Below are positions 30,977 to 38,337 of a stretch of 42,497 nucleotides of DNA, piece after piece. The position numbers and the translations under genes are program-made. The stretch spans positions 1 through 42,497 of the forward strand of contig CAZABC010000022.1 in the NCBI GenBank assembly GCA_964483405.1. The letters are read 5' to 3'. Each line of letters begins with the position of its first letter. The first letter of the stretch is position 1. This DNA is from CAZABC01 sp964483405. GTDB taxonomy: Bacteria; Chloroflexota; Limnocylindria; Limnocylindrales; CSP1-4. The notes beneath the pieces are model-generated. The model did not search any database. It was not told the origin of the DNA and saw only the letters and a program-made list of their open reading frames with translations.

Positions 30977-32602
30977 ATGGCGACGACCACGCTGCACCCC
31001 ACCATCCCCGCGTACCGGTCCCGGAGCTCGGTCTACGACTGGCTGACGACGACCGACCACAAGAAGATCGGGATCCTGTACGTCCTCAACTCGTTCCTGT
31101 TCTTCTTCCTCGGCGGCCTGCTCGCCCTCGGCGTCCGCGCCGAACTCGCCCAGCCGGGCCTCCAGCTCGTCGGCGAGTCCACCTACAACCAGCTCTTCAC
31201 GATGCACGCATCGCTGATGCTGTTCCTGTTCGTCATCCCGATGCTGGCCGGCTTCGGCAACTACGTCGTGCCGCTGATGATCGGCGCGCCGGACATGGCC
31301 TTCCCGCGGATCAACGCGCTGAGCTTCTGGATGCTGCCGCTGGCCGGGTTGATCATGTGCCTCGGCTTCCTCATGCCGGAGGGCGCGGCCGCCGCGGGCT
31401 GGACCTCGTACCCGCCGCTCGCGGGCTCGTCCTACTCCGGGATCGGGACCGACCTGTGGATCGTCGCCGTCGTCCTGATCGGCACCTCGTCGATCCTCGG
31501 CGGCGTCAACTTCCTCGTCACGATCTTCAAGATGCGGGCGCCGGGGATGACCCTCTTCCGGATGCCGATCATGGCCTGGACGATCCTCGTGACGAGCGTC
31601 CTCGTCATCATGGCCACGCCGGTCCTGGCGAGCGGCCTGATCATGCTCTTCATCGACCGCAACTACGGCGGCCACTTCTTCGACCCGGCGGCCGGCGGCA
31701 GCGCGGTGCTCTGGCAGAACGTGTTCTGGTTCTACTCGCACCCGGCCGTCTACATCATGATCCTGCCGGCGATGGGCATCATCAGCGAGGTCCTGCCGGT
31801 CTTCTCGCGGAAGCCGCTCTTCGGCTACAAGGCGTTCGTCTTCGCCACCGCGGCGATCGGCGCCCTCGGCTTCTCGGTCTGGGCCCACCACATGTTCACG
31901 ACCGGCTCGGTCTTCCTGCCGTTCTTCAGCCTGATGACCTTCCTCATCGCGGTCCCGACCGGGGTGAAGATGTTCAACTGGATCGCGACGATGTGGCGCG
32001 GCCAGCTGTCGTTCGCGACGCCGATGCTCTACTCGCTCGGCTTCCTGTCGATGTTCCTCATCGGCGGGATCAATGGCGCCTTCCACGCCTCGGTGCCGGT
32101 CGACTTCGCCCTCCACGACACGTACTACGTCGTGGCCCACATCCACTACGTCCTCTTCGGCGGGTCGGTCTTCGCGGTCTTCGCCGGCATCTACTTCTGG
32201 TTCCCGAAGATGTTCGGGCGGATGCTCAACGAGACCCTCGGCAAGGTCCAGTTCGTCCTGATGTTCATCGGCTTCAACCTGACCTTCTTCCCGATGCACC
32301 AGCTCGGGCTCGCCGGGATGCCGCGGCGGATCGCCGACTACAGCGCGAGCGCCGGCTGGAACGACCTCAACCTCGTCGCGACGATCGGCGGCTTCCTCAT
32401 CGCCGCCGCGATCTTGCCGTTCCTGCTCAACGTGTTCATCTCGCTGCGCAACGGCAAGGTCGCCGGCGACGACCCGTGGGAGGCCAACACGCTCGAGTGG
32501 GCGACGACATCGCCGCCGCCGGCCTACAACTTCGACCGGCTCCCGGAGATCCGCTCCGAGCGACCCGTGTTCGACGCCCGCCACGGCGCGGCGAGCCACT
32601 GA
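30977..32602 (+). CDS. coxA: Cytochrome c oxidase subunit I, A2 type
   Basis: 541 aa, twelve or more helices. Heme and copper ligands are visible: His77 (MHASLM), His255 of CuB in FYSHPAVYIM with Tyr259 for the His-Tyr crosslink, His304/305 (WAHHMF) and His388/390 (VAHIHY). The D-channel glutamate of A1 oxidases (HPEVY) is replaced by Ala257, with Tyr253-Ser254 just before His255, the YS motif that defines A2-type oxidases such as Thermus caa3. The enzyme reduces O2 to water and pumps protons. Starts eight bases after coxB. Confidence 0.97.
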   Translation: MATTTLHPTIPAYRSRSSVYDWLTTTDHKKIGILYVLNSFLFFFLGGLLALGVRAELAQPGLQLVGESTYNQLFTMHASLMLFLFVIPMLAGFGNYVVPLMIGAPDMAFPRINALSFWMLPLAGLIMCLGFLMPEGAAAAGWTSYPPLAGSSYSGIGTDLWIVAVVLIGTSSILGGVNFLVTIFKMRAPGMTLFRMPIMAWTILVTSVLVIMATPVLASGLIMLFIDRNYGGHFFDPAAGGSAVLWQNVFWFYSHPAVYIMILPAMGIISEVLPVFSRKPLFGYKAFVFATAAIGALGFSVWAHHMFTTGSVFLPFFSLMTFLIAVPTGVKMFNWIATMWRGQLSFATPMLYSLGFLSMFLIGGINGAFHASVPVDFALHDTYYVVAHIHYVLFGGSVFAVFAGIYFWFPKMFGRMLNETLGKVQFVLMFIGFNLTFFPMHQLGLAGMPRRIADYSASAGWNDLNLVATIGGFLIAAAILPFLLNVFISLRNGKVAGDDPWEANTLEWATTSPPPAYNFDRLPEIRSERPVFDARHGAASH

Positions 32603-32633
32603 CCGGCCGACCGACGACGAACGAGGACCCGAC

Positions 32634-33284
32634 GTGACCGCCGAGCCCCACGCCCTGACGACGACCGACCACAGCGCGGTCTCCGGCCTGGCCCACGACG
32701 CCCGGGGCGGGATCAGCAACCCGATCCTCGGGATGATCCTGTTCATCGCCTCGGAGGTGATGTTCTTCGCCGGGCTGTTCGCCGCGTACTTCAACGTCCG
32801 CGCCGCGGCTCCCGAGTGGCCGCCGGCCGAGTTCGCCGACATCCTCCACGTCTTCCCGATCGCCGGGCCGGCGACGATCCTGCTCGTCCTGAGCTCGTTC
32901 ACCTGCCAGTTCGGCGTGTGGGCGATCCGGCGGGGCGACCGGGCGGCGTTCGTCCGTTACATCGCGGTCACCCTGGTCCTCGGCATCACCTTCCTCGCAT
33001 TGCAGCTGACCGACTACATCATCCTGTGGTCCGAGGGGCTGACCCTCGACTCCGGGCCGTTCGGCAGCACCTTCTACACCCTGACCGGATTCCACGGCGC
33101 GCACGTCCTCGCCGGTGTCATCATGCTCAGCGTGGTCCTCTACCGCGGGATGGCCGGCCAGTTCTCGGCGCGTCACCACGACGCCGTCGAGGCGACGTCG
33201 CTGTACTGGCACTTCGTCGACGTCGTCTGGATCGCCCTCTTCACCATCCTCTACGTCCTGCCCGGGACCAGCGGAGGGAGCTGA
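32634..33284 (+). CDS. coxC: Cytochrome c oxidase subunit III
   Basis: 216 aa, five helices, the short bacterial form. GMILFIASEVMFFAGLFAAYF, the GFHGAHVLAGVIML stretch and the C-terminal LYWHFVDVVWIALFTILYVL are diagnostic. Start is GTG at 32634, 31 bases after the coxA stop, with GAGG upstream. Stabilises subunit I and its proton uptake in the membrane. Confidence 0.95.
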   Translation: MTAEPHALTTTDHSAVSGLAHDARGGISNPILGMILFIASEVMFFAGLFAAYFNVRAAAPEWPPAEFADILHVFPIAGPATILLVLSSFTCQFGVWAIRRGDRAAFVRYIAVTLVLGITFLALQLTDYIILWSEGLTLDSGPFGSTFYTLTGFHGAHVLAGVIMLSVVLYRGMAGQFSARHHDAVEATSLYWHFVDVVWIALFTILYVLPGTSGGS

Positions 33285-33287
33285 GCC

Positions 33288-33482
33288 GTGCATCCGCTCA
33301 AGCATCCGCGGAACGCCCTCGCCGTCGGCCTCATCTTCATCGTCATCGCGGTCATCTACCTCGTCGCCCCGATCCTCGGCAACGGCACCGTCGACGTCGC
33401 CGGGGTCACGATGCTCGCGCTGCTCGGCGTCGCGATGTCGCTGATGGCGTACGTCCTCGTCGCCGGCTCGCCGCGCGACTGA
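33288..33482 (+). CDS. Small two-helix membrane protein of the oxidase operon
   Basis: 64 aa with two hydrophobic helices (about residues 10-30 and 37-58) and short polar ends. GTG start three bases after coxC; the stop lies 13 bases before the next gene. Position and size suggest an accessory subunit IV-like component of the oxidase; no conserved motif proves it. Confidence 0.7.
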   Translation: MHPLKHPRNALAVGLIFIVIAVIYLVAPILGNGTVDVAGVTMLALLGVAMSLMAYVLVAGSPRD

Positions 33483-33495
33483 CGGGAGCGACCCG

Positions 33496-34611
33496 ATGGA
33501 GCCGGTCTGGGAGGCGATCGAGAACGTCTGGGAGGCGATCCTCGACCTGACCGCGCGGCTCGTCATGCCGGACTGGGGGACGATCATCACCCTCATCCCG
33601 GTCGCCCTGGCGGGTCTCGTCTTCCTCGGGTTCCTGTGGCTCTTCCTGCGCGCCCGACGGGCAGGCCCCGCACAGCGCGGTCCGGGCCGGGTCGCCCCAC
33701 GGACCCCGGCCGGGATCCACATGCCGGGCCCGTCGCTCGCGCCATTCCTCGTCGCGGCCGGGTCGGCCCTCGCGGTCATCGGGTTCGTCCTCGGCGGCGT
33801 CGTCCTCGTCCTCGGGCTCGCGGCGCTCGTCCTGGCCCTCCTCTACTGGCTGCGCGAGGCGCTGACCGACTACGATCGCATCGAGTCGACGGCGACGACG
33901 CTGCCGGCCGTCGTCGAGGCCGGGCCGCCCGAGGGCGTCCACATCCCCGGCCCGTCGTTCCGGCCGCTCCTCGTGTCGGCCGCCGCGGCGGTCCTGTTCC
34001 TCGGCCTGGTCCTCGGACCCGCGGTCCTCGTGGCCGGCGTCGTCCTGCTCATCGGGGCGCTGTTCGGCTGGCTCCGCGACGCCCGGGCCGAGTACGCGCT
34101 GACCGTCGAGGCCGACCGGACCGGCCACCTCCGCAACCCGCCCGAGCCGCGGTTCCCGGTCGGCTCGGTCGTCGTCGGAGCCGCGATCCTCGCGCTGGCC
34201 CTCGTCGTCAACGCCGGGATCGTGCCGCCGGGCGACGACGCGACCGCCGGTGGATCGCCGCCCCCGAGCGGGAGCCCGGGCGCGTCGGCCGCGCCGTCGG
34301 GCGAGCCCGGCGCATCCGGCGAGCCGGTCCCGGAGGCCGACGTGACGATCACCGCGGAGGGGATCAAGTTCCTCGAGACCGCCGTCACGGTGCCGGCGAA
34401 CCGCGAGTTCACGATCGCCTTCGTCAACAAGGACGCCGGGATCGGGCACAACGTCGAGATCGACGACGCGAGCGGCGGCAACCACTTCGTCGGCGACATC
34501 TTCCCCGGTGTCGAGACCCGCATCTACACGGTGCCGGCGCTCGCGCCGGGCACCTACCCGTTCATCTGCACGGTCCACCCGAACATGACGGGGACCATCA
34601 CGGCCCAGTAG
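33496..34611 (+). CDS. Membrane protein with two subunit-IV-like repeats and a C-terminal cupredoxin
   Basis: 371 aa. After one N-terminal helix there are two homologous blocks, each beginning with GxHxPGPSxxPxLV (GIHMPGPSLAPFLV about residue 74 and GVHIPGPSFRPLLV about residue 152), then two helices and WLRxAxxxY. The HxPGPS motif recalls subunit IV segments of caa3/aa3 oxidases. A further helix, a Gly/Ser/Pro linker and a type-1 cupredoxin follow, with His318 (HNVEID) and Cys358, His361, Met364 (ICTVHPNM), very like the domain at the end of CoxB. It likely belongs to the oxidase complex and offers a second blue-copper centre. I know of no named family with this order. Confidence 0.75.
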   Translation: MEPVWEAIENVWEAILDLTARLVMPDWGTIITLIPVALAGLVFLGFLWLFLRARRAGPAQRGPGRVAPRTPAGIHMPGPSLAPFLVAAGSALAVIGFVLGGVVLVLGLAALVLALLYWLREALTDYDRIESTATTLPAVVEAGPPEGVHIPGPSFRPLLVSAAAAVLFLGLVLGPAVLVAGVVLLIGALFGWLRDARAEYALTVEADRTGHLRNPPEPRFPVGSVVVGAAILALALVVNAGIVPPGDDATAGGSPPPSGSPGASAAPSGEPGASGEPVPEADVTITAEGIKFLETAVTVPANREFTIAFVNKDAGIGHNVEIDDASGGNHFVGDIFPGVETRIYTVPALAPGTYPFICTVHPNMTGTITAQ

Positions 34612-34714
34612 GCGCATCACGGACCGGTCGAGCACCCTCGCCGCCCGCCCCGCCGGGGCCCGTTCCGCCCGGCTTCGCACCGTCACCGCGATCGTCCTGG
34701 CGGTCGCGCTCCTC

Positions 34715-35164
34715 GTGGCCGGCTGCATCCCGTCCGACGGCGGTGCCGGGCTCGATGAGCCCGCGCCACCGCTCGCCGGGCCGACCCTCGCCGGATCGAC
34801 CTTCGACATCGCCGAGTACCTCGGACGGCCGGTCGTCGTCAACTTCTGGGCATCCTGGTGCGTCCCGTGCCGCCAGGAGTTCCCGGTCCTCCGCGACGCC
34901 TCGGCCGCCCACGCCGCCGACGGGATGATCCTGATCGGGGTCCTCTTCAACGACGACCCGGCCCCGGCCCGCGAGTTCGTCGAGGCGTTCGGCGCCGACT
35001 GGGACACCGTCCTCGACCAGGCCGACGTCCATGCCACGGCCTGGCGCGTCGCGGCCCCGCCGCAGACCTACTTCGTCGATGCCGAGGGGATCGTCCGCGG
35101 CATCCACATCGGCGAGATGACGGCGGCCGACTTCGAGCGCCAGTACGCCAAGATCGCCCCGTGA
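34715..35164 (+). CDS. TlpA/ResA-type thioredoxin-like lipoprotein
   Basis: Thioredoxin fold with the redox motif WASWCVPCRQEFP and the cis-Pro region APPQTYFVDAEG; the order fits TlpA/ResA/DsbE proteins that reduce apocytochromes or deliver electrons to copper-centre assembly outside the membrane. GTG 34715 is only the first standard start: the open frame continues upstream to 34589 and codes for a perfect lipoprotein signal (basic RSARLRTV, hydrophobic IVLAVALLVAGC) that a start at 34715 would destroy. No ATG, GTG or TTG is available there; ATC at 34616 or CTG 34700 are candidates, or a base error removed the start. Stop overlaps the ABC gene (GTGA). Confidence 0.83.
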   Translation: MAGCIPSDGGAGLDEPAPPLAGPTLAGSTFDIAEYLGRPVVVNFWASWCVPCRQEFPVLRDASAAHAADGMILIGVLFNDDPAPAREFVEAFGADWDTVLDQADVHATAWRVAAPPQTYFVDAEGIVRGIHIGEMTAADFERQYAKIAP

Positions 35165-36141
35165 TCGCGCCGGCGATCGCGGGGCCGTCGGCGGTCCCCG
35201 CGATCGCGCTGTCAGGGCTCACCAAGCGCTACGGCGGACGGACGGTCGTCGACGGGCTCGACCTCGTCGTCGAGCCGGGATCGATCGTCGCGATCCTCGG
35301 GCCGAACGGGGCCGGCAAGACGACGACGATCGAGACGATCGAGGGCTACCGCTCGCCCGACGCGGGCATGGTCCGCGTCCTCGGGCTCGACCCGGCGCGG
35401 GACGGGCGGCGACTCCGGTCGCGGATGGGGCTGATGCTCCAGGACGGCGGCGTCCAGCCGCTCGCCACGCCGGCCGAGCTGCTCCGGCTCTACGCCGGCT
35501 TCTACGCCCGTCCCCGCGACCCGGTCGCGCTGCTCGCGGCGGTCGGGCTCGAGGCGGTCGCCCGGACCCGCTGGCGGCGACTGTCGGGCGGCGAGCGGCA
35601 GCGGCTCTCGCTCGCCCTCGCCCTGGTCGGCCGGCCCGAGCTCCTCGTCCTCGACGAGCCGACCGCCGGCATGGACCCCGCGGCCCGCGCCCGGACCCGC
35701 GACCTCATCGCCGAGGCGCGGGCCGCCGGCGCCACGGTCCTCGTCACGACCCACGAGCTCGCCGACGTCGAGCGGCTCGCCGACCGGATCGTCGTCCTGG
35801 CGGCCGGCCGGCGGCTCGCCGACGGGACCCCGGCCGAGCTGCGCGCCGGCGCCCGGCCGCGCCTCGAGCTGCGGCTCGAGCGCCCGCTCGACGAGTCCGG
35901 CCGCGGGGACCTGGAGCAGGTGATCGGCCCGGCGGTCCGGCTCGAGGCCGGCGAGGCCGGTCGATACCGCGTCGCCGGTGCCCCGCCTTCGCCCGCCACG
36001 ATCGCGGCCATCGCGACCTGGTGCGCGGCCCACGACCTACGGATCCTCGAGCTGCGGACGGCCGGCGCCACCCTCGAGGAGCGGTATCTCGAGCTCGTCG
36101 ATCCGTCGACGGCGGGATCGACCGGCCAGGTGGCGTCGTGA
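35161..36141 (+). CDS. ABC transporter ATP-binding protein of the oxidase operon
   Basis: 326 aa. Walker A AILGPNGAGKTTT, Q-loop LMLQDGGVQPLAT, signature RLSGGERQRLSLALAL, Walker B LLVLDEPTAGMD and TTHELADVERLA. The C-terminal 100 aa are a DrrA/CcmA-like extension. Start GTG at 35161 overlaps the thioredoxin stop by four bases; its own stop overlaps the permease start in the same way, so thioredoxin, ATPase and permease are one translational unit. In this place it may export a cofactor or drive oxidase maturation (as in heme or copper-related ABC-2 systems), but a general exporter is equally possible. Confidence 0.9.
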   Translation: MIAPAIAGPSAVPAIALSGLTKRYGGRTVVDGLDLVVEPGSIVAILGPNGAGKTTTIETIEGYRSPDAGMVRVLGLDPARDGRRLRSRMGLMLQDGGVQPLATPAELLRLYAGFYARPRDPVALLAAVGLEAVARTRWRRLSGGERQRLSLALALVGRPELLVLDEPTAGMDPAARARTRDLIAEARAAGATVLVTTHELADVERLADRIVVLAAGRRLADGTPAELRAGARPRLELRLERPLDESGRGDLEQVIGPAVRLEAGEAGRYRVAGAPPSPATIAAIATWCAAHDLRILELRTAGATLEERYLELVDPSTAGSTGQVAS

Positions 36142-36935
36142 CCGCGGACCGGGGCGCGGCGCCCGTCGGCCGGACCGCCGCCGGCCCGAGCCCCGCCGCG
36201 CCGGCGTGGCGGGCGACGCTCGCCCTCGTCCGGCTCGAGCTTCGTCTCGCGCTCCGCCGCGGCGAGAGCCTCCTCGTCACCGCGATCCTGCCGCCCGTCG
36301 TCCTGGTCTTCTTCAGCGCCGTGCCGCTCGCCGGCCCGGGTGGCGAGGCGGCGGTCGAGGCGCTGCTGCCCGGCACGCTCACCCTCGCGGTCTTCGCGAC
36401 GGGCCTCGTCAGCCTCGGGATCGCGACCGCCTACGAGCGGTCCTACGGGGTCCTCAAGCGGCTCGGCGGGTCGCCGCTGCCGCGGACCGGGGTCGTCGCC
36501 GCGAAGCTCGCCACCGTCGGCCTCGTCGAGGCCGTCCAGGTCGGCCTGCTCCTCGGCATCGCCGGGGCCGCGCTCGGCTGGCGGCCGGACCCCGGCTGGT
36601 CGCCGGCGCTCGCCGTCCTCGTCCTCCTCCTCGGGACGGCGGCCGCGGCCGGGCTCGGCCTGGCGATCGCGGGGACGCTCCGGGCCGAGGCAGCCCTCGC
36701 CGTCGCGAACGGGCTCTTCCTCGGCGTCCTGCTCCTCGGCGGGGTCGTCGTCCCGCTCGAGCGGCTCCCCGAGGCGGTCGAGGCGATCGCCCGGGTCCTC
36801 CCGCCGGCGGCGATGACCGAGGCGCTCCGGGCGGCCCTCGGAGCCCCGGTCGACGCGACGGGCCCGGTCCTCGTCCTCGCGGGCTGGGCCGTCGGTGCCG
36901 TCGTCGTCGCGGCGACGCGGTTCCGCTGGGCCTGA
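36138..36935 (+). CDS. ABC-2 type permease of the oxidase operon
   Basis: 265 aa with about six helices: LLVTAILPPVVLVFFSAVPL, LTLAVFATGLVSLGIATAYERSYGVLKRLGGSPLPR (the typical ABC-2 coupling segment), and the late LPEAVEAIARVLPPAAMTEALR. No large exodomain, unlike the permeases at 3562-5903. Start GTG at 36138 (GTGA overlap). Works with the ATPase just upstream; substrate unknown. Last gene of the oxidase operon. Confidence 0.88.
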   Translation: MTADRGAAPVGRTAAGPSPAAPAWRATLALVRLELRLALRRGESLLVTAILPPVVLVFFSAVPLAGPGGEAAVEALLPGTLTLAVFATGLVSLGIATAYERSYGVLKRLGGSPLPRTGVVAAKLATVGLVEAVQVGLLLGIAGAALGWRPDPGWSPALAVLVLLLGTAAAAGLGLAIAGTLRAEAALAVANGLFLGVLLLGGVVVPLERLPEAVEAIARVLPPAAMTEALRAALGAPVDATGPVLVLAGWAVGAVVVAATRFRWA

Positions 36936-36951
36936 TCGCCGCGACGCGTCG

Positions 36952-37230
36952 TCAGTAGACGATCTCGTCCGTCTCGGGGACCTTGGCGACGTGGGCACCC
37001 CCGGCCTCCCAGCCGATCTGGGCCGACACGAGCCAGTGGCCCTCGCCCTCGTGGACGCCGAGGTCCCGGACCGGTCCGGTCACGATGAGCCGGGCGACCG
37101 ACTCGCTGCCGCGCTCATAGCGCACCTGCGTCTCGTGGTCGCCATAGCGGTCGGTGCTGCGGACGGCGAGCTCGTCCCGCCCGCAACCGACCAGCCCCGC
37201 CAGCCACGCCCTCGCATCCCATGCCGCCAT
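36952..37230 (-). CDS. Hypothetical small protein
   Basis: 92 aa, soluble, no recognised family. Contains LAVRSTDRYGDHETQVRYERG, LIVTGPVRDLGVHEGEGHWLVSAQIGWEAGG, alternating hydrophobic/polar as in a small beta-rich fold. AGGAG eight bases before the ATG at 37230 is an unusually clear ribosome site and sets the start, although an in-frame ATG exists at 37302. Convergent with the oxidase operon, 16 bases from the permease stop. Confidence 0.65.
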   Translation of the reverse strand: MAAWDARAWLAGLVGCGRDELAVRSTDRYGDHETQVRYERGSESVARLIVTGPVRDLGVHEGEGHWLVSAQIGWEAGGAHVAKVPETDEIVY

Positions 37231-37345
37231 GTCGACACTCCTGTCCAGCGCGGCACGATCGGCGTCGCCGCCCTCGGACCGTTGCTGCTCGCCATCTTGC
37301 ACCGACCGGCGGCGATCCGTCGGCCGTCGCGGGGGTGGAAAGGAA

Positions 37346-37373
37346 GAACCCCGGGTGGCGGGACCCGGGGTTC
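37346..37373 (-). terminator. Intrinsic terminator after initiator tRNA
   Basis: gaaccccgggt (37346-37356) pairs perfectly with acccggggttc (37363-37373) over a six-base loop. On the minus strand it stands 12 bases after the tRNA and is followed by TTCTTCCTTTCC, giving a T-rich tail. The best terminator of the window. Confidence 0.8.
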
Positions 37374-37385
37374 AGGGATATGCGT

Positions 37386-37460
37386 TGGTTGCGGGGAGGG
37401 GATTCGAACCCCTGACCTTCGGGTTATGAGCCCGACGAGCTGCCGCTGCTCCACCCCGCG
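37386..37460 (-). tRNA. Initiator tRNA-Met (CAT)
   Basis: 75 nt including an encoded CCA (37386-37388). Acceptor CGCGGGG pairs with CCCCGCA leaving the C1-A72 mismatch that marks bacterial initiators; the anticodon stem has the three G-C pairs (CGGG CTCATAA CCCG); the D-stem GAGC/GCTC gives A11-U24, also an initiator trait. T-arm AGGGG TTCGAAT CCCCT is perfect. The D-loop is only seven bases, so the molecule is two shorter than the usual 77. Anticodon CAT at 37426-37428. Confidence 0.95.
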
Positions 37461-37473
37461 AAGGTCACGAATC

Positions 37474-38337
37474 CTACTCGGCGTCGCCCGAATCGTCAAT
37501 CGCCGGGCGCGGTCCCGGCATCGGACGGCCCTCGACCCTGGCCCGCAGGGCCCCGTGCCAGGCCTCGAGCGCGGCCGGCCACCAGCGGTCGACGACGTCG
37601 TCCGAGCCGTACCAGCGGCGGGCGGACAGCGGGCCGTGGACGGCATCGTCGAGGACGATCCGGGTCGCGTCGTCGAGGAGCGCGGCCTCGACCGGCACGA
37701 GGCCGTCGCCCTCGATCGGGCCGCTCGCGGCCGCCTTGCCGAGCAGGCCGGCGTACAGGTTGGCGGCCGATCGCTCGCGCGGCGTCCCGTCCGGCCGGCC
37801 GACCACCCCGCGCGTCGCGACGGCGACGTAGCCGATCCGCGGGGCGAAAGCGGCCCCAGGGACGACCCGCTCGGCGAACTCGGCGCCCCGCGACGAGATC
37901 CGGCCGCCGAGCCGGGCGACCTTTCGGACGTGGTGCGGCGACCCGAGGGTCACGATCGCCCCGATCCGGCCGCCGGCACCGAGCCGCATCCCGTTGAACG
38001 GCACGGGCGAGGTGAGGACCCGGGCGGTCACCCCGCCGGCGCTGTGTCCCACGACGAGGACCGGCGCACCGCGGCTCGCCGCCGACACCCCCGAGCGACG
38101 GTCGGCCTCGAGGAGGGCTCGCCCGGCGCGCCGCAGGACGACCTCCATCCCGGCCACGGCGCCGAGGACCCAGTGCGGCGTCCAGACCGGCGCGACGAGC
38201 GCGTCGACGGCGCCGCGGGCGACGAGCCGCCGGGCGAGCGGCTCGAAGAGCGGCGGCGACGACAGGAAGCCGCCGATGACGAGGACGACGGGGCGGACGC
38301 CGTCGGGGTCGTCGCGCCAGCCGCCGGTCGCGCTCAT
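37474..38337 (-). CDS. Alpha/beta-hydrolase, lipase-like
   Basis: 287 aa. VVLVIGGFLSSPPLFEPLARRL begins the fold, the nucleophile elbow is VLVVGHSAGGVTARV (Ser in GHSAG), TLGSPHHVRK follows, and a GDGLVPVEAALL segment with late VHGP likely supplies Asp and His. Matches the PGAP1/lipase class 2-like group that hydrolyses lipids or esters. No signal peptide. ATGA overlap with the MFS gene; the initiator tRNA begins 14 bases after its stop on the same strand. Confidence 0.82.
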   Translation of the reverse strand: MSATGGWRDDPDGVRPVVLVIGGFLSSPPLFEPLARRLVARGAVDALVAPVWTPHWVLGAVAGMEVVLRRAGRALLEADRRSGVSAASRGAPVLVVGHSAGGVTARVLTSPVPFNGMRLGAGGRIGAIVTLGSPHHVRKVARLGGRISSRGAEFAERVVPGAAFAPRIGYVAVATRGVVGRPDGTPRERSAANLYAGLLGKAAASGPIEGDGLVPVEAALLDDATRIVLDDAVHGPLSARRWYGSDDVVDRWWPAALEAWHGALRARVEGRPMPGPRPAIDDSGDAE

